Assembly (NCBI RefSeq): GCF_026262505.1
Contig: NC_067207.1
Coordinates: 11,562,082-11,626,081, forward strand
DNA length: 64,000 nucleotides
Reading direction: 5' to 3'
Source of the DNA: Trichomonas vaginalis G3
Lineage: Eukaryota > Parabasalia > Trichomonadida > Trichomonadidae
Part shown: piece after piece, positions 30,397 to 40,495 of the stretch
How positions within the stretch are numbered: position 1 is the stretch's first letter
Layout of the letters: each line of letters opens with the position of its first letter
Translations under genes and position numbers: made by a program
The notes under the pieces: model-generated
Seen by the model: only the letters and a program-made list of their open reading frames with translations
Told to the model about the DNA's origin: nothing
The model's database searches: none

Positions 30397-31471
30397 ATAA
30401 TGCACTCTTGTCGGTCAAACTTCCGCGTTCAAGTTATCAATGCGGAACATTGTTCCATTCTGGGAGACATGCAGAGGCAATGTCTCCCAGAATGAGACAC
30501 TGCGACCGACAAGAGTGCACAATGCACTCTTGTCGGTCAAACTTCCGCGTTCAAGTTATCAATGCGGAACATTGTTCCATTCTGGGAGACATGCAGTGGC
30601 AGTGTCTCCCGGAATGACACATTGTGACCGACAGGAGTGCATAATGCACTCTTGTCGGTCAAACTTCCGCGTTCAAGTTATCAATGCGGAACATTGTTCC
30701 ATTCTGGGAGACATGCAGAGGCAATGTCTCCCGGAATGACACATTGTGACCGACAGGAGTGCATAATGCACTCTTGTCGGTCAAACTTCCGCGTTCAAGT
30801 TATGAATGCGGAACATTGTTCCATTCTGGGAGACATGCAGAGGCAATGTCTCCCAGAATGAGACACTGCGACCGACAAGAGTGCACAATGCACTCTTGTC
30901 GGTCAAACTTCCGCGTTCAAGTTATCAATGCGGAACATTGTTCCATTCTGGGAGACATGCAGTGGCAGTGTCTCCCGGAATGACACATTGTGACCGACAG
31001 GAGTGCATAATGCACTCTTGTCGGTCAAACTTCCGCGTTCAAGTTATCAATGCGGAACATTGTTCCATTCTGGGAGACATGCAGAGGCAATGTCTCCCAG
31101 AATGAGACACTGCGACCGACAGGAGTGCATAATGCACTCTTGTCGGTCAAACTTCCGCGTTCAAGTTATCAATGCGGAACATTGTTCCATTCTGGGAGAC
31201 ATGCAGTGGTAGTGTCTCCCGGAATGAGACACTGCGACCGACAGGAGTGCACAATACACTCTTGTCGGTCAAACTTCCGCGTTCAAGTTATCAATGCGGA
31301 ACATTGTTCCATTCTGGGAGACATGCAGAGGCAATGTCTCCCAGAATGAGACACTGCGACCGACAAGAGTGCACAATGCACTCTTGTCGGTCAAACTTCC
31401 GCGTTCAAGTTATCAATGCGGAACATTGTTCCATTCTGGGAGACATGCAGAGGCAATGTCTCCCGAAATGA
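30397..31471 (+). repeat. right satellite array, about 9 units of 122 bp
   Basis: TGCACTCTTGTCGGTC occurs nine times at exactly 122-bp spacing (30401 onward). All units are of the TTCCGC/GCGGAA subtype and in the opposite orientation to the left array. Each contains a 16-bp hairpin GACCGACAAGAGTGCA/TGCACTCTTGTCGGTC and a 15-bp hairpin CATTCTGGGAGACAT/ATGTCTCCCAGAATG. The array breaks off inside the latter stem at 31471. Confidence 0.9.
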
Positions 31472-33262
31472 TACCGTCATACAAACACCAATTTATTCCT
31501 TCTTTCCATTGTCATACAATTCAATATTTTTATCAATCTTAATCAACTTTTTTTATTCTTCTTTAATTCAATTTATCTTTCTCCTAGAATATCTATTCAT
31601 TTAACAGACATAAAATCACTAATCGAGCTTTTTCAATACTCAAAATTTCATATAAATCTTTGTTATTTTTTCTCTTATCGCTTATTTTATTAAATATACA
31701 TATTTCCTCTCACATATCCCTCTTCATATATATTGGATCTCAACACTCATCTATTAGAACAATATATTTTCGCTTAATCTCATATTATTCATTAACAATC
31801 TTTCATCTTCTTATTTCTAGTTAACCTACCAATATATATATAGAATATATGCCCAATTACATATTCAGATACATTAAATTCAAGAAATTCTTCTAATATT
31901 ATTCTCCTATTCATAATAAAATCATATTTAGTCTCACATCACAATTCTATCAGTTCTCCAATATCATATCATATTGGTAACATCACATATATCTCTTATA
32001 ATATCACTTAAATTTGTATTTTTTTATTAATTATATTTAATTAGTTCTACATTCTATTATTATAGAGGTTTGACAAACTCATCAATAGTTAAAATCAAAA
32101 TCTATTCAGAACTTTGAATCTAATGAAAATTACATTTCGATATCTTTTTGCAAGCTTAATTTTTTGTATTATCTTAAAATACATTTAGTAATGTTATGTA
32201 CGTATTGAATTCAAATTATAGCGCAGTAACATGCAACTCATCTTGAGATTCACATTTCATTTTCACAATTATTGCATATATACATCAATAACATATTGTA
32301 CTCATATATCTACACGACTCTAAACTCAATGACATCAAATAATGCTTGTAATATTTAAAATAATTTTTGCATTTTTGATTCTCAGCTTAACTTCTATAAA
32401 TGTCACCAAAACATTTCATTCCTACCAAGAAATAATATATTAGTAATTAAGCGTTTATTACCATTGTTACTCACATCATATTAATTCATTTTTGTAATTT
32501 TTTAAATAAATGACTGGAATCATAAACCCTATGCACCCATATCAACATGTTAAAATTTCAAAGTCTGAAACTTAGTATACATTGAGTTTCATGAAATCAG
32601 ATAATCTCGTAGATTTCTTAAATATTATATATTGCTGGCCAATAATGATGCAGCATGATTCTCCATCATATCAGCATTCTAAACATATCTTTATTTTGTC
32701 AATTGGCATAAATTAAGGGTGCTTTTCAGGCGATAAATGGTATTTTAGATACCTGGGTAGGGGGTCATGAAAAAGTTGCAAAAGTCAAAAATTGAGGGTA
32801 TAGAAATATACTGCAAAATAAAATCATTCAATAACGTATGTGATATGCTTACAGAAGTTATAGTCAGTTGTCAAAGGCAATGTTTAGTTTTTGAAAAATA
32901 AAAAATAATAATAAATCAATTTGACAGGAATTTATGGTCAAAAGATAATGCTTTGGCTTAGTATATGAACGGTTTGAGATTTGTTTTAAATCAGATTCAA
33001 GATGGCAATAGTAGTATTGTAGGGAGTAACGATAGAACCCCTCAAAATCGTAAGAATGAATTTCCTCCCCTAAAATATATGTTTGGTGATATTATCGAGT
33101 CCTTTTACTCATAATAAAAATTTAAATTTAATGATAAAAATTAATGAAGCGCAGATTTTTATGAGGCGAGGAAAAATTCAAAAATTCCGAAATGGCTATT
33201 CAAAAAGGATTCGTAAATCTCTATAACTATAAGATTTTAATCATAAATCAATAAAAACAAAA
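31472..33262. other. right flank of the palindrome, gene-free, C-richer on the + strand
   Basis: 1.8 kb without a credible gene. The first part is strongly pyrimidine-rich (11 C to 1 G at 31501-31560; 12 C to 2 G at 31561-31620), mirroring the opposite bias left of the palindrome. Around 32700-33100 the composition becomes more mixed, with no recognisable reading frame. Confidence 0.5.
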
Positions 33263-35002
33263 CTAAACATTAAGATTTTCTTTCACAACTTTATAAAGTG
33301 AAATATTTCCATGTGTAAACACATGGGTGAACAACTCTGACTGGCTAACTTGTTTTCCAAAGAACATTGTTGAGTTTGCAACAATTGATACGTAATCAAT
33401 TTTATAATTTTTCAGAACCATCGGATTCGCTATTGATCTGTATAGATAATTAAGATTTCTCTTCATCTGTGGTACGTTTCCACCTGAATATTCTAATAGA
33501 TTTGTTTGTCCAATAGGAGTATTTCTTCCAGCCAAAATAACGAAAGGATCAAAGTTTCTATCTTCGCTAAAGAATATATCTGATGGATTAGTATTCTTCA
33601 CTGCCCATTCTGCAGCAAATCTCATATTGTCTGTGAATAATTCTGATTTTTGGTTTCGAATTATCAATGGATTTGATGTAAAACTTGGGGATATGATAGC
33701 TACGAATATAGTTAGACCTATTAGAACCTTGTATGGCCGCTTTGACTTGAAAAAATTTGCAATTAATTGTGAAACACAAGCAACAGCTCCAGAATAGAAA
33801 GAAGCAATTGCTATAAGATTTTTATCTGGATACTGAACAGTTATTAGTCGAGAACTCAATAGTGAAAATATAATTGAACAATAAATTACTTTTGAAGCTG
33901 TTCTTTTCATAGAAATCCATGATAATAAGCTGAACACTAAGAAAAATATAAGACACTCTTTAGCGAATGACCAGATATACCCAGAATTGTGAAATGTAAC
34001 TAATAATGACCGAGATTGAACAACATCAAGGTAAGTCATCTGTGGGAAGAGAGATAGTATCATAATAACTGTATATATGTATATTTTTTGTCCAACAATT
34101 TGCCAACTGTAGAAATTTTGGTAAGGAAAAGTGAAAATAAAAATAAAATAAATAGAAATAACTGTTCCATAGAAAATATCAATTGATCCTGTAAAAGTAA
34201 GTGAAGAAATGATAGCTGAAAGCACGAAAAAGCCTTTTCGACGAAATCTGTGACAAAATCCTGAAATTGCAAAGCAATAAGCAAAAATAGAAAGAGGATA
34301 TGCACATAGATGATCTATATTCATGAATACTTGTGTTGTTATGCTTTCTTTCATTGAAAAAATGAAAATAAAAATGGAAATTATTGTTGCAACGATATAT
34401 TGTGAAAAAAGTCGAACTAAGAAGGTAAGAGCACTAAATATTCCGACAACATGAATGAATGCTAAGAATTTAAAGGAAAATACTATAGAATAACCGTTAT
34501 GAACCATGAGAGCTGCATTTATTGGTAAAAATGTTAAAGAAATGAAGAATGTATCTTTATAAAAGTTGGTTTTAAATGGTAATTTGTGGTTATCTCCATA
34601 AGCAATTGATGAAACTAATGAAAGTGTTGTTTGGATTTGATTTGTGGTATTTAAAATGACATAGTTTCCTCTTGAAAAGTAAATATTGTTCGTTATGCAA
34701 AGTGAAATCGGAATTATGATAAAATAAGGAATGAAATAAAGATATGAAATTCTATTTGCCTTTTTTCGTCTAAATCTTAGGAAAATACTTAGTGGAAGAG
34801 TAATGAAAAGCTCTACAATTGATATTTCGTAAGAAAATTCGATAAAATTTAATAATAATATAGTAAATAAGCCAATAATGTTAAAAGCGAGTACAAATGA
34901 TAATGAAATCATTTCAAAATCAGGAGCATTCCCATTTGTCGCAAAATATATTGCTTCATATGCAATTATTGCACATGATATAAAAATGAAAATAAAAAAC
35001 AT
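33263..35002 (-). CDS. polytopic membrane protein, GT-C glycosyltransferase-like
   Basis: The protein has 579 residues with roughly 12 hydrophobic segments spread over the first 450. The C-terminal soluble part has AAEWAVKNTNPSDIFFSED followed by ILAGRNTPIG, which recalls the lumenal end of GT-C type membrane glycosyltransferases and related proteins (W-x-x-x-N-T-P-x-D and a following GR). Such enzymes use lipid-linked sugars in the ER or at the cell surface. I cannot point to the catalytic acidic motif in the first lumenal loop with confidence, so the enzymatic role is inferred. Start ATG at 35002. It is the first gene to the right of the palindrome and is much AT-richer than most genes here. 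Confidence 0.6.
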   Translation of the reverse strand: MFFIFIFISCAIIAYEAIYFATNGNAPDFEMISLSFVLAFNIIGLFTILLLNFIEFSYEISIVELFITLPLSIFLRFRRKKANRISYLYFIPYFIIIPISLCITNNIYFSRGNYVILNTTNQIQTTLSLVSSIAYGDNHKLPFKTNFYKDTFFISLTFLPINAALMVHNGYSIVFSFKFLAFIHVVGIFSALTFLVRLFSQYIVATIISIFIFIFSMKESITTQVFMNIDHLCAYPLSIFAYCFAISGFCHRFRRKGFFVLSAIISSLTFTGSIDIFYGTVISIYFIFIFTFPYQNFYSWQIVGQKIYIYTVIMILSLFPQMTYLDVVQSRSLLVTFHNSGYIWSFAKECLIFFLVFSLLSWISMKRTASKVIYCSIIFSLLSSRLITVQYPDKNLIAIASFYSGAVACVSQLIANFFKSKRPYKVLIGLTIFVAIISPSFTSNPLIIRNQKSELFTDNMRFAAEWAVKNTNPSDIFFSEDRNFDPFVILAGRNTPIGQTNLLEYSGGNVPQMKRNLNYLYRSIANPMVLKNYKIDYVSIVANSTMFFGKQVSQSELFTHVFTHGNISLYKVVKENLNV

Positions 35003-35387
35003 TATAAAAAATAATGATATTCATTAGGTTAGTGTTAGTTTTATGGTATTTTGTTAGGAATTTTGCTATATTATTGATTCTATTCCCTATACTCTAGATA
35101 AATTTCATTCGAAATTAAATCTTTTCATTTTATTAAGTCAAAATCATGCAAATTTATTGATTTCATTAATAACGAATTATTAATTAGCCGCATTATAGCA
35201 AAAATTTAAAAAAATGAAAATTCATGTAAAATGTAAAGAATTGATGATTTAATATCCGGATGTCTTCATGAATAAAAATAAGATTGGTAAAATAAATTGC
35301 CAAAAATCCGAAATTTGAAAAATTATTTTGTAATTTTTTTGAAACCTGAATATAAAAAGAGTTTTATTTAGATTAAATCAATCAAAT
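35003..35387. other. intergenic region, nothing recognised
   Basis: About 385 AT-rich bases without a gene, between two genes on the minus strand. Confidence 0.4.
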
Positions 35388-36011
35388 TTAATAGCAGCAC
35401 CAGCCCTGGCTTGGTGAATTCTTTGGATCAATCTGAACTGTTTCAGCGGCGTCTTCTTCATGAGTTCTTGGTTTCTCAACAAGACGTGTAACTAATTCTT
35501 CGAATGCCTGCTGAACACCTTCGTTAGATTTAGCACTAGATTCGACAAAAAGTGTAGCATGCTTACGAGCAACATTTTCTGCTTCTTCCTTTGTAACAAT
35601 CTTATCCTTATACTCTGGATCCTCCTTTAAGTCGCATTTGTTACCAACAATAAGCATCTGGCAGTCGCTAGTAACATTACTATTTAATTCTGGGATCCAA
35701 AGGCTCTCGAGATCTTCAAGAGACTTCTTATCAGTTAAATCGTATACTAAGATTGCACCATCAACTTTTCTGTAAAACTGGCGAGTGATTGTACGGAATT
35801 TTTCTTGACCAGCTGTATCCCAAATAGCTAATTTAATCTTTTTATTGTTAATTTCGATGTATTTCTGTTGGAAGTTTACACCAATTGTTGGATCTTGCTC
35901 ATGGAAAAGTTCTTTGCAATAGCGGGTGATGATAGCTGTTTTTCCAACACCACTATCGCCTAAAAGAATGATCTTGAATTGGAAATCGTAATCTGGGGCT
36001 TCTTGAGCCAT
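35388..36011 (-). CDS. Rab-family small GTPase
   Basis: The protein has 207 residues with all G motifs: P-loop GDSGVGKT, switch I around DPTIGVNF, WDTAGQEKF, NKCD and ESSAK. The C terminus is GWCCY, giving a double cysteine for geranylgeranylation, so the protein cycles between cytosol and a membrane in vesicle traffic. The switch II region (EKFRTITRQFYRKVDGAILVYDL) is typical of Rab proteins of the Rab1/8/18 type, but the exact sub-family is not clear and trichomonads have many lineage-specific Rabs. On the minus strand TCACCTTTCTATAA sits 12 bases before the ATG and is initiator-like. Confidence 0.93.
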   Translation of the reverse strand: MAQEAPDYDFQFKIILLGDSGVGKTAIITRYCKELFHEQDPTIGVNFQQKYIEINNKKIKLAIWDTAGQEKFRTITRQFYRKVDGAILVYDLTDKKSLEDLESLWIPELNSNVTSDCQMLIVGNKCDLKEDPEYKDKIVTKEEAENVARKHATLFVESSAKSNEGVQQAFEELVTRLVEKPRTHEEDAAETVQIDPKNSPSQGWCCY

Positions 36012-36571
36012 TTATAGAAAGGTGACAGACTGACATTCATTCATTACGATTATTTTTACATGGCTACAAAAATTAGCCAATCTATTGATCAGAAAAATTG
36101 TCTGAAATGATTAAGAGTGGGTAGAGTTATTAAGAGATATGGAATGAAAAATGTTGGAAATATGATTGAATATGAATTATTGCGTTACCTCAAACCGCTT
36201 AATCAAAGCAATATTACTTGTATCTTTGAGACTAGGGAGTAGCAGTATAGCGCATGGTGTAAATATCTTATTACGAATATCTAAAGGAGTTCAATAATAA
36301 ATTATCCACTTAGCATTTAAAAGAACTCTCAATCACCAATGTGCTTTACAAGTAAAAAAATTCTGATATATTGCAACAAGGCCATAGAATTGGAGTGAAA
36401 TTTGATACTGCTTCTTTATAAACAGAAGAATAAGATGGTGATGCATTGGCATAGTTTCTGATTGCATCTGCATCTGATTAATCAATCTAATTAAATGAAA
36501 AAAGATTAAACAGATTGATATTTTTTAATAACAAATATAAAACAAAAAAATAAATGAATGCACCAATATTT
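36012..36571. other. intergenic region, nothing recognised
   Basis: 560 bases with no gene. The part next to 36011 carries the Rab promoter on the minus strand; TCACC near 36023 is the only motif I can point to. Confidence 0.4.
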
Positions 36572-39500
36572 TTATGGTGTGCATCTATCAATTTCATTAT
36601 CAAGTGATTCGAGTTCTGCACGCAAAAGATTGACCTGATGCTGCAAATTATCTTCGCATCTGCCAACTGGTTTCCTCTGATTAATTCTTCTCATGATATC
36701 TTTTGCGACCATGCTTGCTGATTCTGTTTCTGATGCTCCTACAGCATATCTCAACTCTTCAAATGCTCTTATGATTTCTTTGATCTCTTCTGGTGACAAT
36801 GACTTCTTTGATGAAATTTGTTGAGCAGCAATATTGCGAATTCCGATAATTTCGCATTTAAGCTTGGAAACAAGTGAAACAAGTCTCTGGTTTTCCTTCT
36901 GTAAGTATCTTACTTCTTCAGAGTTGTTTTCGTTTCCATTATATTGAGATGATTTTCTTTGTTTGTAGCTAGAGAATTCGTTTGCGACGTATCCAACTTT
37001 GGCTTCAATGGATTCGATTCTTCTTCTAACACTGTCTGCAAATTCCTTCTTTTCGCTCAATTTTAGATTCAAATCTTTGATAACTGACCTCAAATCATTG
37101 TTTTCATCAATCAATCTGGATATTTTGCTCTTGTCATCAGAATTATCATATCTCTTTTGACGTTCGAAGTCAATTAATTTTTCGTAATCTGAAATTGAAC
37201 GTTTGAGGCTTTCAATCTCTAATTTCATTTCTCTATTTTCAGAAATGAGTTTAATAGTCTTTTGGTCAATAGTATCATCATTAACAGACTTCTTTTGACG
37301 CTCATTATCCAAAATGCGCTGAGATTCCGAAAGTTGACGCTGTAAATCAGCATTTTGACGTTGTAAGTCAGATACTTGACGTTTCATTTGGTCATTATTA
37401 TTTCCATTTTCAGCATCTTCCATCATATCACGCATTTTCATCAAAAGTTCGATATTCTTTTCTTTCAGAGTAGTAACTTGTTCAATAAGATTTGATTTCT
37501 CATTATCATTTTTAGAAAGTGATAATTTTCTTCTTAATTCATCATTTTCTCTGGTTAATTGTTCAATTGTATCCTGGTCAACATCAGTTGGTTTAATTTG
37601 AGTTGCTTCAACAAGATCACTGTTCTTTCTTCTAAGTTCTCTGTTTTCGCTCTTCAAATTATCAATAGATTTTGACATTTGTGATTTTAGTTCTTCAATT
37701 GTTTGTTTAAGATCTTCATTTTCCGCTTTGAGACGAGCAGATGATCTGTTATTTTGTAATCTATCTATCTTCTCCTTTAAATCTAAGTTTTCGTTCTTAA
37801 GTCTGTCGATTTCTTTGCTGACGTTTTGCATTGATTGATCTTCTAAATCTTCTATTTCTTGTTTCAATCCTGCGTTTTCTTTAACTGTGGATTGAAGTTG
37901 TGATTGACTTAATTGATACTTCGAATCCAAATCAGCAATTTCTTGTTTGAGTTGACGATTTTCGTTTCGAAGTCTTTCTAATGACCTGTTCTGTTTTGAT
38001 TCCATTTCGGCTTTAAGTTCTTCATTCTCTGCTTTCAATTTTTGGATTGTTTTAGTTTGAGAACCATTATTTCCTAGCTGATTCTGAAGATCTTCAATAG
38101 TTTCACGGAGTTCGTTGTTTTCATTGCGAAGTCTATCAATAGATCTTTGTTGGCTCGAAGAGATAATTGACTTTGATTGAGCATCTTCATAACTTTGCTT
38201 TAAATCTTCATTTTCTGCTTTCTTTTTTTCAAGTAACCTTGAGTTTTCAAGTGACTTTGAATGTAATTCTTCTATTGTATTTCTCAAGTTATTATTGTTT
38301 GATTTTTCACGATCAAGAGAGTTTTGTTTAGCATGTATCTGATCTTCGAGATCTTCTATTGTTTCTTTAAGTTGTGAATTCTCTTTCTTCAACTGAGAAA
38401 TTGAATTTTTATGTTTTTCTGTGTTTTCATTCACTTCTTGTTTGAGATTTCTGTAATCATTCTGTAATCTTTCAAATGAAGATTGAGCCTTTTGTGTATT
38501 TGATGCTTTTTCTTCTGCAGTTTGGAGCTTATCTTTAAGAATATCGTTATCTTGTTTAAGAGATTTAATTTGTTGTTTCAAACTGTCAACTTCTCCAGCA
38601 ATTCTCTTTAAATCATTGTTTTCTTGTTCAAATGATGTCTTTTCTTTAGTTATTTGAACTGTTTGGTTTTGGATTTCGGAAATTGTTTGTTTGAGTTCTT
38701 TATTTTCATTTTGAGCTGTTTCTATTGACTGCTGATATTTGAGTTGATTCTCATTGATCTTTGATTTAAGTCTGGCATTTTCTTCCTCAAGAACTGTAAA
38801 TTGTTCTTTTGAAGGACGTTCTGAAAGTAAAGAAGCTCTCCTTTCGAACTCGCCAACTTTAGTCTTGAGCCTGGCATTCTCTGATGTAACTGTTCTTAAT
38901 TCTTCATGTGTTTGTGCTAATTCGTCATTGATTCTTGTTATTTCTTCTTGGTAATCTTCAATTTTACTATTCAATGATGCAATTTTACGAATATTAGAAT
39001 CTGATTTGGCTATTTCTCCTTTCATTTCTGAAATTGTTGTTTCGTGTTCTGCATCTTTTTCATCAAGTTTTGCTTTGAGTTCTGAGTTTTCTCGCTGAAG
39101 AGATCTCATTGATTTTTCGATGCTTTGTGTCTTTTGATTTGCAAGTCTAAGTTCTTCATTAAGATTTTTGATGTCTTCATTTGCATCGTCAAGCTGTGAT
39201 TGTAAGATTTGTTGTGATTTCTCTAGCCCTTTTGTCTTCTTCATGTCTTCTTGAGAAATTTCAAGTGATTTTTGAGCCTCATCCTCAAGAATTGAAATTT
39301 TATGCTGTAGCTGTTCATTTTCGCGTTGCAATTGAGAGAGTTGACTCATTCTGATATCATCCGGTCTGATTTCTTCTGTTTTAGTATCTACAGATGTTAC
39401 AACAGTCTCTTGTAATTCGTGATAATCGTTTCTCAATTTTTCATTGTCTTGTTTTTGTTTTTCGAACTTTTGTTTGATTTCTTTTAATGTAGAATTAAGT

Positions 39501-40024
39501 TGCTTTATTTCTGTTTCTTTTGAATCCATATCATTTTTCAAAGATTGTATTTTTCTTCTTAAATCTCCTGATTTGTCGCGTTCGTTCAATTTATCTTGTA
39601 AATGTGAGTTCTCTCTTTGTAGTTTCTTAATCTGGTGTTTTAATGATTTTTCATTTTTTTGTAAATCGACGGATTCATTGCTTGATTTTACTTTTTCTTT
39701 GAAAATTTTTAGAACGCTATCGATATTATCGACTTTTTGGCCGAATTCTTGCTGAATATATGTATATAAATTATTGATTGAAGTAATTGTAACGGAATAA
39801 CTGTTTGTATCATTGATATATGCTTCTTTTAATTCATTATACATCTGAATTTGTTGCTTGAATAGCTCATAAAGCGATTGTAAAACTTGAAAAGTATGTG
39901 ATGGCTTGTGATACTTGGAATGAGTGGATATAAACTCTTCTATGTCTTGAGTTTGCTTTGATATTTGCGCCTCAAGCTGTTTGAAACTTTCACTCGCATC
40001 ATCACGATTTTTCTTATGAGTCAT
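36572..40024 (-). CDS. long coiled-coil protein
   Basis: The protein has 1150 residues from the ATG at 40024; eleven further codons upstream start with GTG and are not needed. After about 60 N-terminal residues it is almost unbroken heptad-repeat coiled coil, rich in Glu, Lys, Gln, Asn, Leu and Ser. A recurrent motif of the type LKxENxELKxxIEDLxxQ is repeated some 15 times at about 28-56 residue spacing, which suggests growth by internal duplication. The last 100 residues are less regular and may form a capping or binding part. Such proteins in trichomonads are candidates for costa, axostyle, pelta or flagellar-root filaments, or for Golgin-like tethers. No motor or membrane segment is present. 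Confidence 0.85.
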   Translation of the reverse strand: MTHKKNRDDASESFKQLEAQISKQTQDIEEFISTHSKYHKPSHTFQVLQSLYELFKQQIQMYNELKEAYINDTNSYSVTITSINNLYTYIQQEFGQKVDNIDSVLKIFKEKVKSSNESVDLQKNEKSLKHQIKKLQRENSHLQDKLNERDKSGDLRRKIQSLKNDMDSKETEIKQLNSTLKEIKQKFEKQKQDNEKLRNDYHELQETVVTSVDTKTEEIRPDDIRMSQLSQLQRENEQLQHKISILEDEAQKSLEISQEDMKKTKGLEKSQQILQSQLDDANEDIKNLNEELRLANQKTQSIEKSMRSLQRENSELKAKLDEKDAEHETTISEMKGEIAKSDSNIRKIASLNSKIEDYQEEITRINDELAQTHEELRTVTSENARLKTKVGEFERRASLLSERPSKEQFTVLEEENARLKSKINENQLKYQQSIETAQNENKELKQTISEIQNQTVQITKEKTSFEQENNDLKRIAGEVDSLKQQIKSLKQDNDILKDKLQTAEEKASNTQKAQSSFERLQNDYRNLKQEVNENTEKHKNSISQLKKENSQLKETIEDLEDQIHAKQNSLDREKSNNNNLRNTIEELHSKSLENSRLLEKKKAENEDLKQSYEDAQSKSIISSSQQRSIDRLRNENNELRETIEDLQNQLGNNGSQTKTIQKLKAENEELKAEMESKQNRSLERLRNENRQLKQEIADLDSKYQLSQSQLQSTVKENAGLKQEIEDLEDQSMQNVSKEIDRLKNENLDLKEKIDRLQNNRSSARLKAENEDLKQTIEELKSQMSKSIDNLKSENRELRRKNSDLVEATQIKPTDVDQDTIEQLTRENDELRRKLSLSKNDNEKSNLIEQVTTLKEKNIELLMKMRDMMEDAENGNNNDQMKRQVSDLQRQNADLQRQLSESQRILDNERQKKSVNDDTIDQKTIKLISENREMKLEIESLKRSISDYEKLIDFERQKRYDNSDDKSKISRLIDENNDLRSVIKDLNLKLSEKKEFADSVRRRIESIEAKVGYVANEFSSYKQRKSSQYNGNENNSEEVRYLQKENQRLVSLVSKLKCEIIGIRNIAAQQISSKKSLSPEEIKEIIRAFEELRYAVGASETESASMVAKDIMRRINQRKPVGRCEDNLQHQVNLLRAELESLDNEIDRCTP

Positions 40025-40057
40025 ATGATTTTTTGGCGGAGAAAAAGACGTTAACAC

Positions 40058-40495
40058 TTCCTTTAAAGTTATAACTTATATGGATTGAGTCGCAATTTGA
40101 TGGTTAATTAAATTTATATAATGAAATTTGTGCTCTTCATATTTTTCATCCAAAATCCTCAAATCTTTGGCAATGTTTTTAGTTGATTGCATTTTACTGC
40201 AATGATACAACTATCTCAATATTATATTCTATTTCTATGCTATTCTTATTAACTAATCTTACTTCTTATTCAAAAAATATCATGGACTTGGAAACAGCTG
40301 TGTCATTCATAGAATAGATAAGAGCATTCACAAAGTTAATGAGAAATTACTGAAGAATACGATATTATTGTGGTATCGAACAAAATCAAAAAGATTATAT
40401 GCTAAAACTTATGAGTAGAGATATCATGAAAGATCAAACTATATTTAATTCATTAATGGTAATAAATATTCACAATATGAATCTATTTTTTATAA
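40058..40495. other. divergent intergenic region
   Basis: About 440 AT-rich bases between the divergent coiled-coil gene and the small gene at 40496. TTCACAATATG about 25 bases before 40496 is a possible initiator. Nothing else stands out. Confidence 0.4.

Larger units (their letters stand above)
27243..31471. repeat. large foldback-like inverted repeat with satellite arms
   Basis: The whole structure has five parts: a left array of 122-bp satellites (27243-29337), a unique arm (29338-29755), a spacer (29756-29979), the inverted unique arm (29980-30396) and the inverted satellite array (30397-31471). The unique arms appear identical by eye except for one base in a T/A homopolymer. The layout (terminal inverted repeats made of tandem units, then a unique inner part and a spacer) resembles foldback transposons, and also centromeres built of a core with inverted repeats. 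No transposase or other gene is inside. Confidence 0.85.

Noticed and set aside
27240-31471. AATGA at both outer edges as a target-site duplication of the foldback element.
   Set aside because: AATGA also occurs inside the satellite unit, so its presence at the edges proves nothing; the arrays also break off at different phases of the unit.
27201-31542. Many overlapping 60-150-codon reading frames in the satellite arrays, rich in Cys, Ser, Arg and His.
   Set aside because: They arise in every phase because the unit is 122 bp and lacks stops; they overlap each other, change with each indel, and have no promoters or distinct ends.
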